Assembly: GCF_963580165.1 (NCBI RefSeq)
Contig: NZ_CAUZLM010000005.1
Location: forward strand, 1 to 64,000
DNA length: 64,000 bases
Reading direction: 5' to 3'
Source of the DNA: Fructobacillus evanidus
Lineage (GTDB): Bacteria > Bacillota > Bacilli > Lactobacillales > Lactobacillaceae
Position 1 is the first letter of the stretch, and each line of letters opens with the position of its first letter. A program made the translations under genes and the position numbers. This document shows positions 51,899 through 60,319 of the stretch, one piece after another. Under the pieces are notes generated by a model. That model did not search any database, was not told the origin of the DNA, and saw only the letters and a program-made list of their open reading frames with translations.

Positions 51899-53353
51899 TT
51901 AATCTAAACGCTTCTTTAACCAGTTTGAGAACCAAGTCAACAGCGTAATCACAATCATGTAAATCAGACCGATAATGGCCCAAACACGGAATCCTTGTGA
52001 GTTACGAGCAACAATCAATGTTCCCGTTTGTGTCAATTCCAAAATTCCGATGGCAGACAAGATTGACGTGTCCTTCAAGGTAATAATGAATTGGTTAACA
52101 AACGATGGCACCATAATCTTCAAACCTTGTGGAACGACGACCTTGGACATTGCCTTACCATAAGGCAATCCCAATGAACGAGCCGCTTCCATCTGTCCTC
52201 GGTCAACGGCTTCAAAACCACCACGAACAAAGGCTCCAGTATAAGCACCCTCATTCAAAATCAGTGTCAACAAACCGGCCGTAAAGGCAGGAATCTTCGT
52301 TCCAATCACACCTGGCAAACCAATATAAATGAAGAAGGCCAAGACCATCAGTGGCAAACCACGGAAGGCGTAAATAATCGTTGTGGATAATCCACGCAAG
52401 AACTTTGACTTAACCACACCCATCAAACCAAGCAACAAGCCCCAAAGAGAAGCCAAGATAATGCCGGTAACAGTCAACTCAATCGTTTGAACTAAGCCAT
52501 CAAAGAAGGCTTTCTTGTTTGAACGCAAGATACCCCAAGTAGAGTTGTTATCAGAAGCTGAACCAGTAAAGTTCTTCTGGTCTGATTTCAAATACTTATC
52601 AACAATCTTTTGATAAGAACCATCGGCCTTCATTTCCTTCAAGGTCTTGTTAAAATCAGCAATCAGCTGTGGGTTTTGGCCCTTCTTAACGAAGAAGCCA
52701 TAACCACCGGCGTTACCAGGGTTATTTGGATTCTTAACTTCCAAATCTAAGCCGTTTTTAATGGCGTACTGGATAACGGGCATATCTTCAAAGGTAGCAG
52801 CACTGTTACCATTGACAACGTCGTTATACATCGTGTCCGTATCGTTGAAGTACTTAACCTTAAAGCCGTACTTCTTTTGCAAGGACAAACCATAGTTCGA
52901 GGCGGCCGTTCCAGACTTCAAGGCAACCGTCTTCCCCTTTAATTCGGATAATGACTTAATCTTGGAGCCCTTTTTAGTAATCCAAGCAACACCAGTCTTA
53001 TAGTAAGGATCCGAAACATCATAGACTTGCTTCCGCTCGTCCGTGATGGCCATTCCAGCAATGATACCATCTGCCTGGCCGTTAGCAACCATTTGAGCGG
53101 CAGCGTTAAAGGACATTGGCTTCAATGTATAGGTGAAGTGGTTTCTCTTGGCCACTTCCTTCAAAATATCTTGGTCAATACCGACGTACTCATTATTTTT
53201 GTCTTGGAAATCAAAGGGTGCGTAAGTTGCATCCGTTGAGATGACATAATTGGGTTCAGCAGCACTTGCCTTCGTTCCAAAGGCAAAGAGCCCCAAGAAA
53301 AGCGTTAGCGCCACCAAAATCGGCTTTACTCGTTGGTTGACCATTGTATTCAT
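51899..53353 (-). CDS. Glutamine-type ABC importer: receptor-permease fusion 2
   Basis: A 484-residue fusion. A signal peptide (PILVALTLFLGLFAFGTKASA) is followed by one solute-binding domain (about residues 32-265; TDATYAPFDFQDKNNEYVGIDQDI), then a permease with five membrane segments (from about 285). The permease carries the ATPase-contact EAA loop EAARSLGLPYGKAMSKVVVPQG. This is the GlnPQ layout, with one receptor domain instead of two. Substrate is likely glutamine, glutamate or another polar amino acid. The start could be the ATG at 53353 or 53344. Confidence 0.88.
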   Translation of the reverse strand: MNTMVNQRVKPILVALTLFLGLFAFGTKASAAEPNYVISTDATYAPFDFQDKNNEYVGIDQDILKEVAKRNHFTYTLKPMSFNAAAQMVANGQADGIIAGMAITDERKQVYDVSDPYYKTGVAWITKKGSKIKSLSELKGKTVALKSGTAASNYGLSLQKKYGFKVKYFNDTDTMYNDVVNGNSAATFEDMPVIQYAIKNGLDLEVKNPNNPGNAGGYGFFVKKGQNPQLIADFNKTLKEMKADGSYQKIVDKYLKSDQKNFTGSASDNNSTWGILRSNKKAFFDGLVQTIELTVTGIILASLWGLLLGLMGVVKSKFLRGLSTTIIYAFRGLPLMVLAFFIYIGLPGVIGTKIPAFTAGLLTLILNEGAYTGAFVRGGFEAVDRGQMEAARSLGLPYGKAMSKVVVPQGLKIMVPSFVNQFIITLKDTSILSAIGILELTQTGTLIVARNSQGFRVWAIIGLIYMIVITLLTWFSNWLKKRLD

Positions 53354-53388
53354 TCTTCCTATCTTTTCGTGTTAACGATTAGTTACCC

Positions 53389-54138
53389 TTAGGCTTGCAT
53401 CACCTTTGACAAGAAGGTTTGCAAACGTTCATTCTTTGGTGCATTAAACACTTCTTCAGGCGTACCAGATTCTTGAATCTTACCAGATTCGAAGAAGACA
53501 ACCCGGTCAGCCACTTGCTTGGCAAAGCCCATTTCGTGGGTAACGATAATCATCGTCATTCCTGACTTCGCCAAATCCTTCATAACATCCAACACATCGC
53601 CAACCATTTCTGGATCCAAGGCTGATGTTGGTTCATCAAAAAGCATGATGTCTGGGTCCATTGCCAAGGCACGGGCAATAGCAACACGCTGCTTTTGTCC
53701 ACCTGACAATGAATTAACTGATTTGTCAGCCTTATCTGACAGGCCAACAGTTTCTAACAATTCCTTACCACGCTTGTCTGCTTCTTCCTTTGTCATCTTG
53801 CCCAATTGAACAGGTGCCAAAGTAATGTTTTGCAAAACAGTGTAGTTGTTAAAGAGGTTAAAGTTCTGGAACACCATTCCGATGTTTTCGCGAACCTTAT
53901 TAATATCAGTCTTTGGATCAGAGATGTCATAGCCATCAACTTCAACCAAACCAGAGTTTGGCATTTCCAACTGATTTAACATCCGCAAGAAGGTTGACTT
54001 TCCTGAACCAGAAGGCCCAATCATAACAACAACTTCGTTGGCCATCACGTCCAAAGAGATGTCACGCAAAACGTGGTTATCGCCATATGACTTGTTAACC
54101 TTGTCTACGTGTACTTTCACTTGCTTTTCTTCACTCAT
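53389..54138 (-). CDS. glnQ: Polar amino-acid ABC transporter ATPase
   Basis: A 249-residue ATPase with Walker A GPSGSGKST, Q-loop VFQNFNLFNN, signature LSGGQKQR, Walker B IMLFDEPTSALDP and H-loop IVTHEMGFA. Its start overlaps the stop of fusion 1 (ATGA). It lies between two receptor-permease genes and no second ATPase is present, so it probably serves both. Confidence 0.94.
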   Translation of the reverse strand: MSEEKQVKVHVDKVNKSYGDNHVLRDISLDVMANEVVVMIGPSGSGKSTFLRMLNQLEMPNSGLVEVDGYDISDPKTDINKVRENIGMVFQNFNLFNNYTVLQNITLAPVQLGKMTKEEADKRGKELLETVGLSDKADKSVNSLSGGQKQRVAIARALAMDPDIMLFDEPTSALDPEMVGDVLDVMKDLAKSGMTMIIVTHEMGFAKQVADRVVFFESGKIQESGTPEEVFNAPKNERLQTFLSKVMQA

Positions 54139-55583
54139 GCTCGTGTCCTTTTTTCAACCCAGTTACTCAACCATGTAAGTAACGTAATTACAATTAAGTA
54201 TATCACAGCGATAATTGCCCAGACACGGAATCCCTGTGAATTCCGAGTAACAATCAACGTACCAGTCTGTGTCAATTCCAAAATACCAATAGCAGACAAG
54301 ATTGACGTGTCCTTCAAGGTAATAATAAATTGGTTAATAAAACTTGGAATCATTAACTTCAAACCTTGCGGAATAATCACCTTCCGCATGGCCTTTGAAT
54401 GAGAAAGTCCCAATGAACGCGCAGCTTCCATTTGACCAGCATCAACAGAATTGAAACCACCACGAACAAAGGCACCGGTATAAGCACCTTCATTTAAAAT
54501 CAGTGTCAAAACGCCGGCCGTAAAGGCAGGAATCTTCACGCCAATCACACCAGGCAAACCGATGTAGATAAAGAAGGCCAAAACCATCATTGGCATTCCA
54601 CGGAAGATGTAGATAATCGTTGTTGACAAACCACGCAAAAACTTTGACTTTGCCACACCCATGACACCCAAGAGCAAGCCCCAGATAGTTGCCAGGACAA
54701 TTCCAACAATCGTCAAGTAAAGTGTTTCCTTCAAACCTGTCCAGAAAGCTGATGAGTTTGAACGCAAGATACCAAAGACGGAGTTGTTGTCAGAAGCTGA
54801 ACCAGTAAAGGTTGATGCCTTCGCATCCAAGTACTTGTTGACAATCTTGTCGTAAGTACCATCCTTCTTGATGGCAGCAAAGCCCTTGTCAAAGGCAGCC
54901 AACAAGGAAGCGTTAGCACCCTTCTTAACGGCAAAGCCATAGTCACCAGCATTAAATGGATCCTTTGGATTTTGAACCTTCAATTCCGTACCGTTCTTAA
55001 CGGCATACTGCAAAACAGGAAGGTCACCGAACGTAGCGGCCGTGTTCCCGTTAATCACATCACGGTATGAAGTATCGGAATCAGAGAAGTAAGTAATCTT
55101 GAAACCATACTTTGATTGGATTGATTCGGCGTACTGTGCACCGGCAGTTCCAGTCTTCAAAGCAACCGTCTTGCCCTTCAAATCAGACAAAGACTTAATC
55201 TTTGAATCCTTGGCAGTTGCCCAACCAATTCCACTACGGTAATAAGGCGTTGAAAAATCAAAGACCTGACGACGGGCGTCAGTAATTGACATCCCAGCAA
55301 TCACCCCATCGGCCTGGTCAGAAGCAACGGCCTGAGTAGCGGCGTTGAAGGACATTGGCTTTAATTCATATGTAAATCCTTCACGCTTGGCAATGGTGGC
55401 CAAGATGTCTTGGTCAATTCCAACGTACTTGTTGTTCTTATCTTGGAAATCAAAGGGTGCATAAGTAGCATCCGTGGCGATAATGTAGTGGGGTTCGCTG
55501 GCCGAAGCTGGCTTTTGGCTTGCCACACCAAAGGCCAGGAAGGCTGCCACTGCAGTCACCAAAGTCATTAGTACTTTTTTCAT
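54135..55583 (-). CDS. Glutamine-type ABC importer: receptor-permease fusion 1
   Basis: A 482-residue paralogue of the gene at 51899. It has a signal peptide (VLMTLVTAVAAFLAFGVASQKPASA), a receptor domain (TDATYAPFDFQDKNNKYVGIDQDI) and a permease with EAARSLGLSHSKAMRKVIIPQG. The permease halves of the two are nearly the same; the receptor halves differ more, in the region that would touch the ligand. It is the first gene of the operon. Confidence 0.9.
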   Translation of the reverse strand: MKKVLMTLVTAVAAFLAFGVASQKPASASEPHYIIATDATYAPFDFQDKNNKYVGIDQDILATIAKREGFTYELKPMSFNAATQAVASDQADGVIAGMSITDARRQVFDFSTPYYRSGIGWATAKDSKIKSLSDLKGKTVALKTGTAGAQYAESIQSKYGFKITYFSDSDTSYRDVINGNTAATFGDLPVLQYAVKNGTELKVQNPKDPFNAGDYGFAVKKGANASLLAAFDKGFAAIKKDGTYDKIVNKYLDAKASTFTGSASDNNSVFGILRSNSSAFWTGLKETLYLTIVGIVLATIWGLLLGVMGVAKSKFLRGLSTTIIYIFRGMPMMVLAFFIYIGLPGVIGVKIPAFTAGVLTLILNEGAYTGAFVRGGFNSVDAGQMEAARSLGLSHSKAMRKVIIPQGLKLMIPSFINQFIITLKDTSILSAIGILELTQTGTLIVTRNSQGFRVWAIIAVIYLIVITLLTWLSNWVEKRTRA

Positions 55584-55609
55584 AATAACCTCTTTTTCAT
55601 AATGTGCCT

Positions 55610-55655
55610 ATTATATCAAAAACTAACAGGGCATTTACTGACAATGTTAGTTTTT
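55610..55655 (-). promoter_or_regulatory. Promoter and inverted-repeat operator of the glutamine-type ABC operon
   Basis: The -10 is TGA-TATAAT (55610-55615, minus strand). An 11-bp inverted repeat, AAAAACTAACA (55618-55628) with TGTTAGTTTTT (55645-55655), covers the -35 region. No gene ends here, so a terminator role is unlikely; a repressor site fits better. Confidence 0.5.
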
Positions 55656-55697
55656 ATTACGTTAGTGGTCTAGTCCGAAAGAGTGAATGGAGTCTGC

Positions 55698-55703
55698 TAT
55701 AAT
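55698..55703 (+). promoter_or_regulatory. Extended -10 just before the glycosyltransferase gene
   Basis: TGC-TATAAT ends 7 nt before ATG 55711, so transcription would start at or next to that ATG and give a leaderless message. AGTCT and AGACT flank it as an inverted repeat. Confidence 0.5.
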
Positions 55704-55710
55704 AGACTTC

Positions 55711-56703
55711 ATGACCAATTGGATTAGCCAAACAATCGAACCATGGATGCCCAAGGGCGCTTTAAAGGCCAAGGACGACTATGCCAAAATCGCTCAAGCA
55801 AGCGGTTTCTCTCACCTCCCTCTTGAACGTTACAACGATCAGCGTTTCTCAGAAACCGAACGTCAAAAGCGCATCGAGGAGGCACTCAAGCTGATTGTAC
55901 CAGGCGATACCGTGATCCATCAATTCCCAACTTACATGAGTGCTGATTTTGAAGCCGATTGGTTGGCAGCTATTAAAGACAAAAAAGCTAATTATGTCTT
56001 ATTAATTCACGACTTCGAACCATTCCGAGTAACAAAAGCTAACCCGACGGAGTTTGCATTAGCACAAAAGGCCGACCTCATTATCACCCATTCAGAGGCA
56101 ATGAGCCAAGCCTTAGCAAAAATGGGTGTTACTCAAAGAACAATTGTTCAACCTCTTTTTGACTATTTGGGCCCCAATCCACCCCTCGCTAGCTATCAAA
56201 AAATTCTAAATTATGCCGGTACTTGGCAAAAAGCCCCCTGGCTACAAAATTACCAGGGACAGGCGCTAAAACTGTTTGGTAATCGACCCAAGAAGTGGCG
56301 TGACTGGCAAGCGCCTGCAGACATCGAGTGGGCTGGCAACTTCGAGCCCGACGACATTCAAAACCATTTGGGCGCCGGCTTTGGTTTGCTCTGGGATAGC
56401 GATTTTGATACTCTCCACTATCAAAGCTACACGAAAATCAATGCCCCACACAAGGCGAGCCTCTATCTCAAGGCCGGGCTCCCGCTCATTGCTTGGCAAA
56501 AAAGCCATATTGGCCGGTTGATTGACCGTTATCAAATCGGTTTCACCATCAACGATTTAGCCGAACTAGAAGATTTGATGAAAACCATGACTGCCGACCA
56601 GTATCAAAGCTGGCAGGCTAACCTCTTGCCACTGCGAGAACAGGTCAGCGAAGGGTTCTTTACTAAACAAACGCTCAAAGCCGTAACTGATTTCTTCCAA
56701 TAG
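55711..56703 (+). CDS. Glycosyltransferase of the Gtf3 / galactofuranosyltransferase-like type
   Basis: The product is 330 residues from ATG 55711 (338 from ATG 55687). It has the pattern of a GT-B sugar transferase: IVPGDTVIHQFPTYM, VLLIHDFEPFR (the HD-x-E-x-x-R block), ADLIITHSEAMSQALAKMGV, then FGLLWDSDF and YTKINAPHKASLYLKAGLPLIAW in the donor-binding half. It likely adds a sugar to a wall or surface glycan. The shorter start is chosen from the family opening TNWISQTIEPWMP, but it then has no ribosome site; the longer one has only a weak AAAGAG. Confidence 0.78.
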   Translation: MTNWISQTIEPWMPKGALKAKDDYAKIAQASGFSHLPLERYNDQRFSETERQKRIEEALKLIVPGDTVIHQFPTYMSADFEADWLAAIKDKKANYVLLIHDFEPFRVTKANPTEFALAQKADLIITHSEAMSQALAKMGVTQRTIVQPLFDYLGPNPPLASYQKILNYAGTWQKAPWLQNYQGQALKLFGNRPKKWRDWQAPADIEWAGNFEPDDIQNHLGAGFGLLWDSDFDTLHYQSYTKINAPHKASLYLKAGLPLIAWQKSHIGRLIDRYQIGFTINDLAELEDLMKTMTADQYQSWQANLLPLREQVSEGFFTKQTLKAVTDFFQ

Positions 56704-56731
56704 AGACTAGCTAACTGACATTCGCACATAG

Positions 56732-56784
56732 AAAAAGCACCGCGAAGCGGCCAATTTTACTTGGTCATTCACGGTGCTCTTTTT
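56732..56784. terminator. Bidirectional terminator
   Basis: AAAAAGCACCG (56732-56742) with CGGTGCT (56772-56778) and CTTTTT, plus an inner GGCCAA/TTGGTC stem. It serves the glycosyltransferase and the minus-strand gene that stops at 56783. Confidence 0.75.
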
Positions 56785-57220
56785 ATACACCAAAGATTTT
56801 AGCAACTTGAGCTTGAACCTTGTTCAAGTAAGTTTCCTGGTCAGCTTCAGATTGTGCGAACTTCTCGTCATCAACCTTTTGGCCGTCAAGAATTAATGCA
56901 TCAGCCATCATGGCTGTTGCATCAGCATAATCTTGGTAGGCTTTTGCCAACGTCTTGTGGGCACCCATAAAACGAACGGGTACAGTCAAGGCGGCTAAAG
57001 TCTTGGCGTTTTCTTGGTAAACAGCCACAGCATCATCAAATTCCGCCTTTACTTCGGCAAAATCAGCCTTGGGCATGTCAGCAACTGCTGATTCTTGCTT
57101 AGCTGAATCTAATTTGACGAAAAATGGTGAAACGTGGTCAGCTGTCTCCTGTGTCTTCGTTAAGACATCCTGGAGTGCTTGGAGATAATACTGTAATTGC
57201 TTGGGGTTAAATTTTGCCAC
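56783..57220 (-). CDS. Helical protein of unknown function (145 aa)
   Basis: Not recognised. The protein seems all-helical and Ala/Gln/Asp-rich with heptad-like stretches (LQYYLQALQDVLTKTQETADHV; VKAEFDDAVAVYQENAKTLAAL). There is no signal or membrane segment. GTG 57220 is the start, with AAAGGAT 10 nt upstream. It starts 6 nt after the ATPase stop, so it is cotranscribed with it under the riboswitch and may assist metal handling; that is an inference. Confidence 0.65.
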   Translation of the reverse strand: MAKFNPKQLQYYLQALQDVLTKTQETADHVSPFFVKLDSAKQESAVADMPKADFAEVKAEFDDAVAVYQENAKTLAALTVPVRFMGAHKTLAKAYQDYADATAMMADALILDGQKVDDEKFAQSEADQETYLNKVQAQVAKIFGV

Positions 57221-57226
57221 TATGCT

Positions 57227-59905
57227 TTATCCTTTATTGAAAAATTGTCGTTGCACCCATTTTACCAGTTCGACAATCACAATGATAGAGAAAGCTGCTA
57301 GGACAACCGTCAACCACTGGTGACTATCAAGGTAAGTCACGTGGAAGATTGGGTTCAATGGCTTGATGAAGACAACGGCCATCATGGCAAAGAGTGAGAA
57401 GACCAAGGCCCAGTTGAAGAACTTGTTGGCAAAGGCCTGTGGACCCAACTCTGATTGGTAAACGCTCTTAACGTTAATCGCATTAAACATCTGCATCAAC
57501 CCTAAGGTCATAAAGGCCATCGTTAAGGCATCCCCATGAATCAATTCTGATCCTTGGTGTTCTGGGAAGGCCAAGGCAATCCCGTAAACCGCCAAAACAA
57601 GAATGGCTTGCATCGTTCCCTGCCAAATAATGGCCGGACCGACACCACCAGACAAGAAGTTAGCGGTTTTACCACGAGGCTTCTGTGACATGACGCCCTT
57701 CTGGGCTGGCTCCAATCCCAATGCGATTGCTGGCAACGTATCCGTTACCAAGTTGATCCACAAAATCATGACGGGCGCCAGCACTTCCCAATCAAGCAAC
57801 GTCATCATAAAGATGGCAATCACTTCGGCTAAGTTTGATGCCAGCAGGTACTGCAAAGCCTTTTGAATATTGGCAAAGACCTTACGACCTTCCTTCACGG
57901 CCGCCACAATTGTTGAGAAGTTATCATCGGCCAAAACCATGTCGGCCGCTTCCTTAGAAACTTCCGTTCCGGTAATTCCCATGGCCACCCCGATATCGGC
58001 GGTTTTCAAGGCTGGCGCATCGTTCACACCGTCTCCGGTCATAGCGACGACCTTGCCCTTACCTTGCCAGGCTTGAACAATCTTGACCTTGTGGGCTGGT
58101 GCCACTCGGGCATAGACACGAACATCCTTAACCCGATCTTGGAAGTCTTCTTCCGGCATTTCATCCAATTCCGCACCCGTCATCACGGCCTTGGTGCGGT
58201 CATCTTCATCCGTTAGGATGCCCAACCGACCGGCAATCGCAGCGGCTGTCTTGGGGTGGTCACCAGTAATCATAATTGGTTGGATACCGGCCTTCTTGGC
58301 TTCGGCAACGGCGCCCTTAACTTCAGGACGTTCCGGATCAATCATGGCGATTAAGCCAACCAAGATTAAGTCCTTTTCCACATCATCGGCTTGTGGATTG
58401 TCTGGCACAGCTGCCAAATCCTTGTAAGCAAAGGCCAAGACACGGAGGGCCTGATCAGCTAATTGAGCATTAATGTCTTGGTACTGGGCCAAATCAGCAT
58501 CGGTCACGGGCCTGATTTTACCGTGGTCTAAGACCTGGCTTACGCGAGCCAAGATTGAATCTGGCGCTCCCTTAACCGTTGCTTCAAAACCGTTTGCAAC
58601 CGGGTGAATTGTTGTCATCAGCTTTCGTTCGGAGTCGAACGGAATTTCACTGACACGTGGCATTTGAGCAAGCGTGTCCTTATAAGCCGGACGGTACTTC
58701 TGATTAAAGGCAATCAAGGCAGTTTCGGTTGGATCACCCACCAAGCCATCATCGATTTCCTTTGTATCGTTATTTAAGGCCAGCAAGTCGGCCAACTTCA
58801 GCAAATCAAGGTTCACCTGGTCGGCTTCAAAAGGATTTTCGGCCTTCAAATCAACGATTTCCCCATCCAAGACCAACTTTTCAACAGTCATCTTGTTTTG
58901 GGTCAAAGTTCCAGTCTTATCGGAACCAATGATATCCGTTGATCCCAAGGTTTCAACGGCGGGCAACTTCCGAACTAAGGCGGCCTTCTTGGCCATCCGG
59001 GCTGTTCCCAAGGCCAAAGTAACCGTCACGATGGCTGGCAACCCTTCAGGAATTGCAGCCACGGCCAAGGAAATCGAAGTCAAAATCAAGTCAATCACTT
59101 TGGCATCCTGGGTAAAGTAACCAACCACGAAGGTCAAGGTTGCAATCGCCAAGATTAGGTAAGTCAAAATCCGGCCCAATTGTGCCAAGTTTTCCTGCAA
59201 TGGTGACTTGGTTTCATCCGTTGACTGCAGTGATTCCGCAATCTGACCAACTTGAGTCTGCATTCCGGTTGCAATCACAATACCAGTGGCTTTTCCATAA
59301 GTCACATTGGCGTTCATAAAGGCCAAGTTTGCTTGGTCACCTAACGGCAAGTTGTCACCGGTTAAGACGGCATCGGTCTTTTCCACCGGCACTGATTCAC
59401 CGGTCAAAGTTGATTCTTCCACCTGTAAGTTAGCGACAGACACCAAACGCAAATCAGCGGGCACAACGTCCCCGGCTTCCAGATAAACGAGGTCCCCCAC
59501 GACCAAATCAGGAGCAAGTACTTCCTGGTCGCGACCAGCACGCACAACTCTAGCCTTTGGTGTTGCCAAAGCCTTCAAGGCTTCGATGGCCCCCTCGGCC
59601 TTGCTTTCTTGGAAGACACCGAAAACTGCGTTAATAATCACGATAGCCAAAATAAAGATGGCATCGGTCGTTTCACCCGTAAAGGCGGCCACTAAGGCGG
59701 CAGCCAACAGGATACCAATCATCAAGTCCTTAAATTGATCGACAAACTTTTGAAAAAGACTGCGCTTTTTCTTAGCAACCAGGGCGTTGGGCCCATCCTT
59801 TGCTAATCGTTCTTGGACTTGTTCTTCGGTTAAACCAGTTTGCGCATTTGTCTTGAGCTCGCTGGTCAAATCAGTGACATCAATTTGATACGGTTGTTTT
59901 GCCAC
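57227..59905 (-). CDS. P-type cation-transporting ATPase (Ca2+/Mn2+ type)
   Basis: The 892-residue P2A pump has about ten membrane segments. The phosphorylation site is SDKTGTLTQNK. TGES is in LTGESVPVEK, the M4 metal motif is AIPEGLPA, the hinge is MTGDGVNDAPALK, and the M6 site is NLVTDTLPAIALGLEP. The architecture is of bacterial Ca2+ pumps; the manganese-sensing riboswitch upstream argues for Mn2+ export as in L. lactis YoaB and pneumococcal MgtA. GTG 59905 has AAGGAG 6 nt upstream. Confidence 0.93.
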   Translation of the reverse strand: MAKQPYQIDVTDLTSELKTNAQTGLTEEQVQERLAKDGPNALVAKKKRSLFQKFVDQFKDLMIGILLAAALVAAFTGETTDAIFILAIVIINAVFGVFQESKAEGAIEALKALATPKARVVRAGRDQEVLAPDLVVGDLVYLEAGDVVPADLRLVSVANLQVEESTLTGESVPVEKTDAVLTGDNLPLGDQANLAFMNANVTYGKATGIVIATGMQTQVGQIAESLQSTDETKSPLQENLAQLGRILTYLILAIATLTFVVGYFTQDAKVIDLILTSISLAVAAIPEGLPAIVTVTLALGTARMAKKAALVRKLPAVETLGSTDIIGSDKTGTLTQNKMTVEKLVLDGEIVDLKAENPFEADQVNLDLLKLADLLALNNDTKEIDDGLVGDPTETALIAFNQKYRPAYKDTLAQMPRVSEIPFDSERKLMTTIHPVANGFEATVKGAPDSILARVSQVLDHGKIRPVTDADLAQYQDINAQLADQALRVLAFAYKDLAAVPDNPQADDVEKDLILVGLIAMIDPERPEVKGAVAEAKKAGIQPIMITGDHPKTAAAIAGRLGILTDEDDRTKAVMTGAELDEMPEEDFQDRVKDVRVYARVAPAHKVKIVQAWQGKGKVVAMTGDGVNDAPALKTADIGVAMGITGTEVSKEAADMVLADDNFSTIVAAVKEGRKVFANIQKALQYLLASNLAEVIAIFMMTLLDWEVLAPVMILWINLVTDTLPAIALGLEPAQKGVMSQKPRGKTANFLSGGVGPAIIWQGTMQAILVLAVYGIALAFPEHQGSELIHGDALTMAFMTLGLMQMFNAINVKSVYQSELGPQAFANKFFNWALVFSLFAMMAVVFIKPLNPIFHVTYLDSHQWLTVVLAAFSIIVIVELVKWVQRQFFNKG

Positions 59906-59955
59906 AATTCTCTCCTTTTCTTACTACTCTCTTTTTTATCTGGTCTGGGTAAAAG

Positions 59956-60118
59956 AAAAAGACCCATACCAAACGCAAAAAAGCGTTATGGTATGAGTCT
60001 CACTGTTTAAGGCTGAGCCGGTGCAATAAAGCTTGCACGATATAAAACATTACTGTTTTGCTTTGACGGTTATCAGCCACGAACATTTCGTCAGTTACTC
60101 CCTCAGAAATTTTATTAT
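59956..60118 (-). promoter_or_regulatory. yybP-ykoY (manganese) riboswitch
   Basis: The minus-strand leader has GAGGGAGTAACTGACG near its 5' end, CACCGGCTCAGCC in the middle and GTGAGACTC before the expression platform. These are the conserved pieces of the yybP-ykoY aptamer. The platform is a strong terminator, AGACTCATACC...GGTATGGGTCT, with five T (59956-60000). Mn2+ binding would prevent termination and turn on the ATPase. Assignment is by motif reading only. Confidence 0.78.
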
Positions 60119-60124
60119 GTCTTT

Positions 60125-60130
60125 AGTATA
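60125..60130 (-). promoter_or_regulatory. Extended -10 of the riboswitch transcript
   Basis: TGT-TATACT on the minus strand, a few bases before the aptamer. The -35 is weak. Confidence 0.45.
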
Positions 60131-60263
60131 ACAGAATTTTTACACCTGTATAGTGATTTTTAACATTTCTAAATGAATTCAAAAAATTAGAATTGCATTC
60201 AATTACATTCTAACAATAAATTCAATTTTGCTAAATATTTTTTATCTGACCAAATAAACTAAT

Positions 60264-60288
60264 TAGTATTTAGGGCGTATAAATACTA
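60264..60288. terminator. AT-rich hairpin after the unknown 422-aa gene
   Basis: TAGTATTT (60264-60271) and AAATACTA (60281-60288). The T run is better on the plus strand than on the minus strand, so it is only a weak terminator for the gene. Confidence 0.4.
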
Positions 60289-60319
60289 TTTTTGTATTGC
60301 ATACGCATATAAAATCAAA

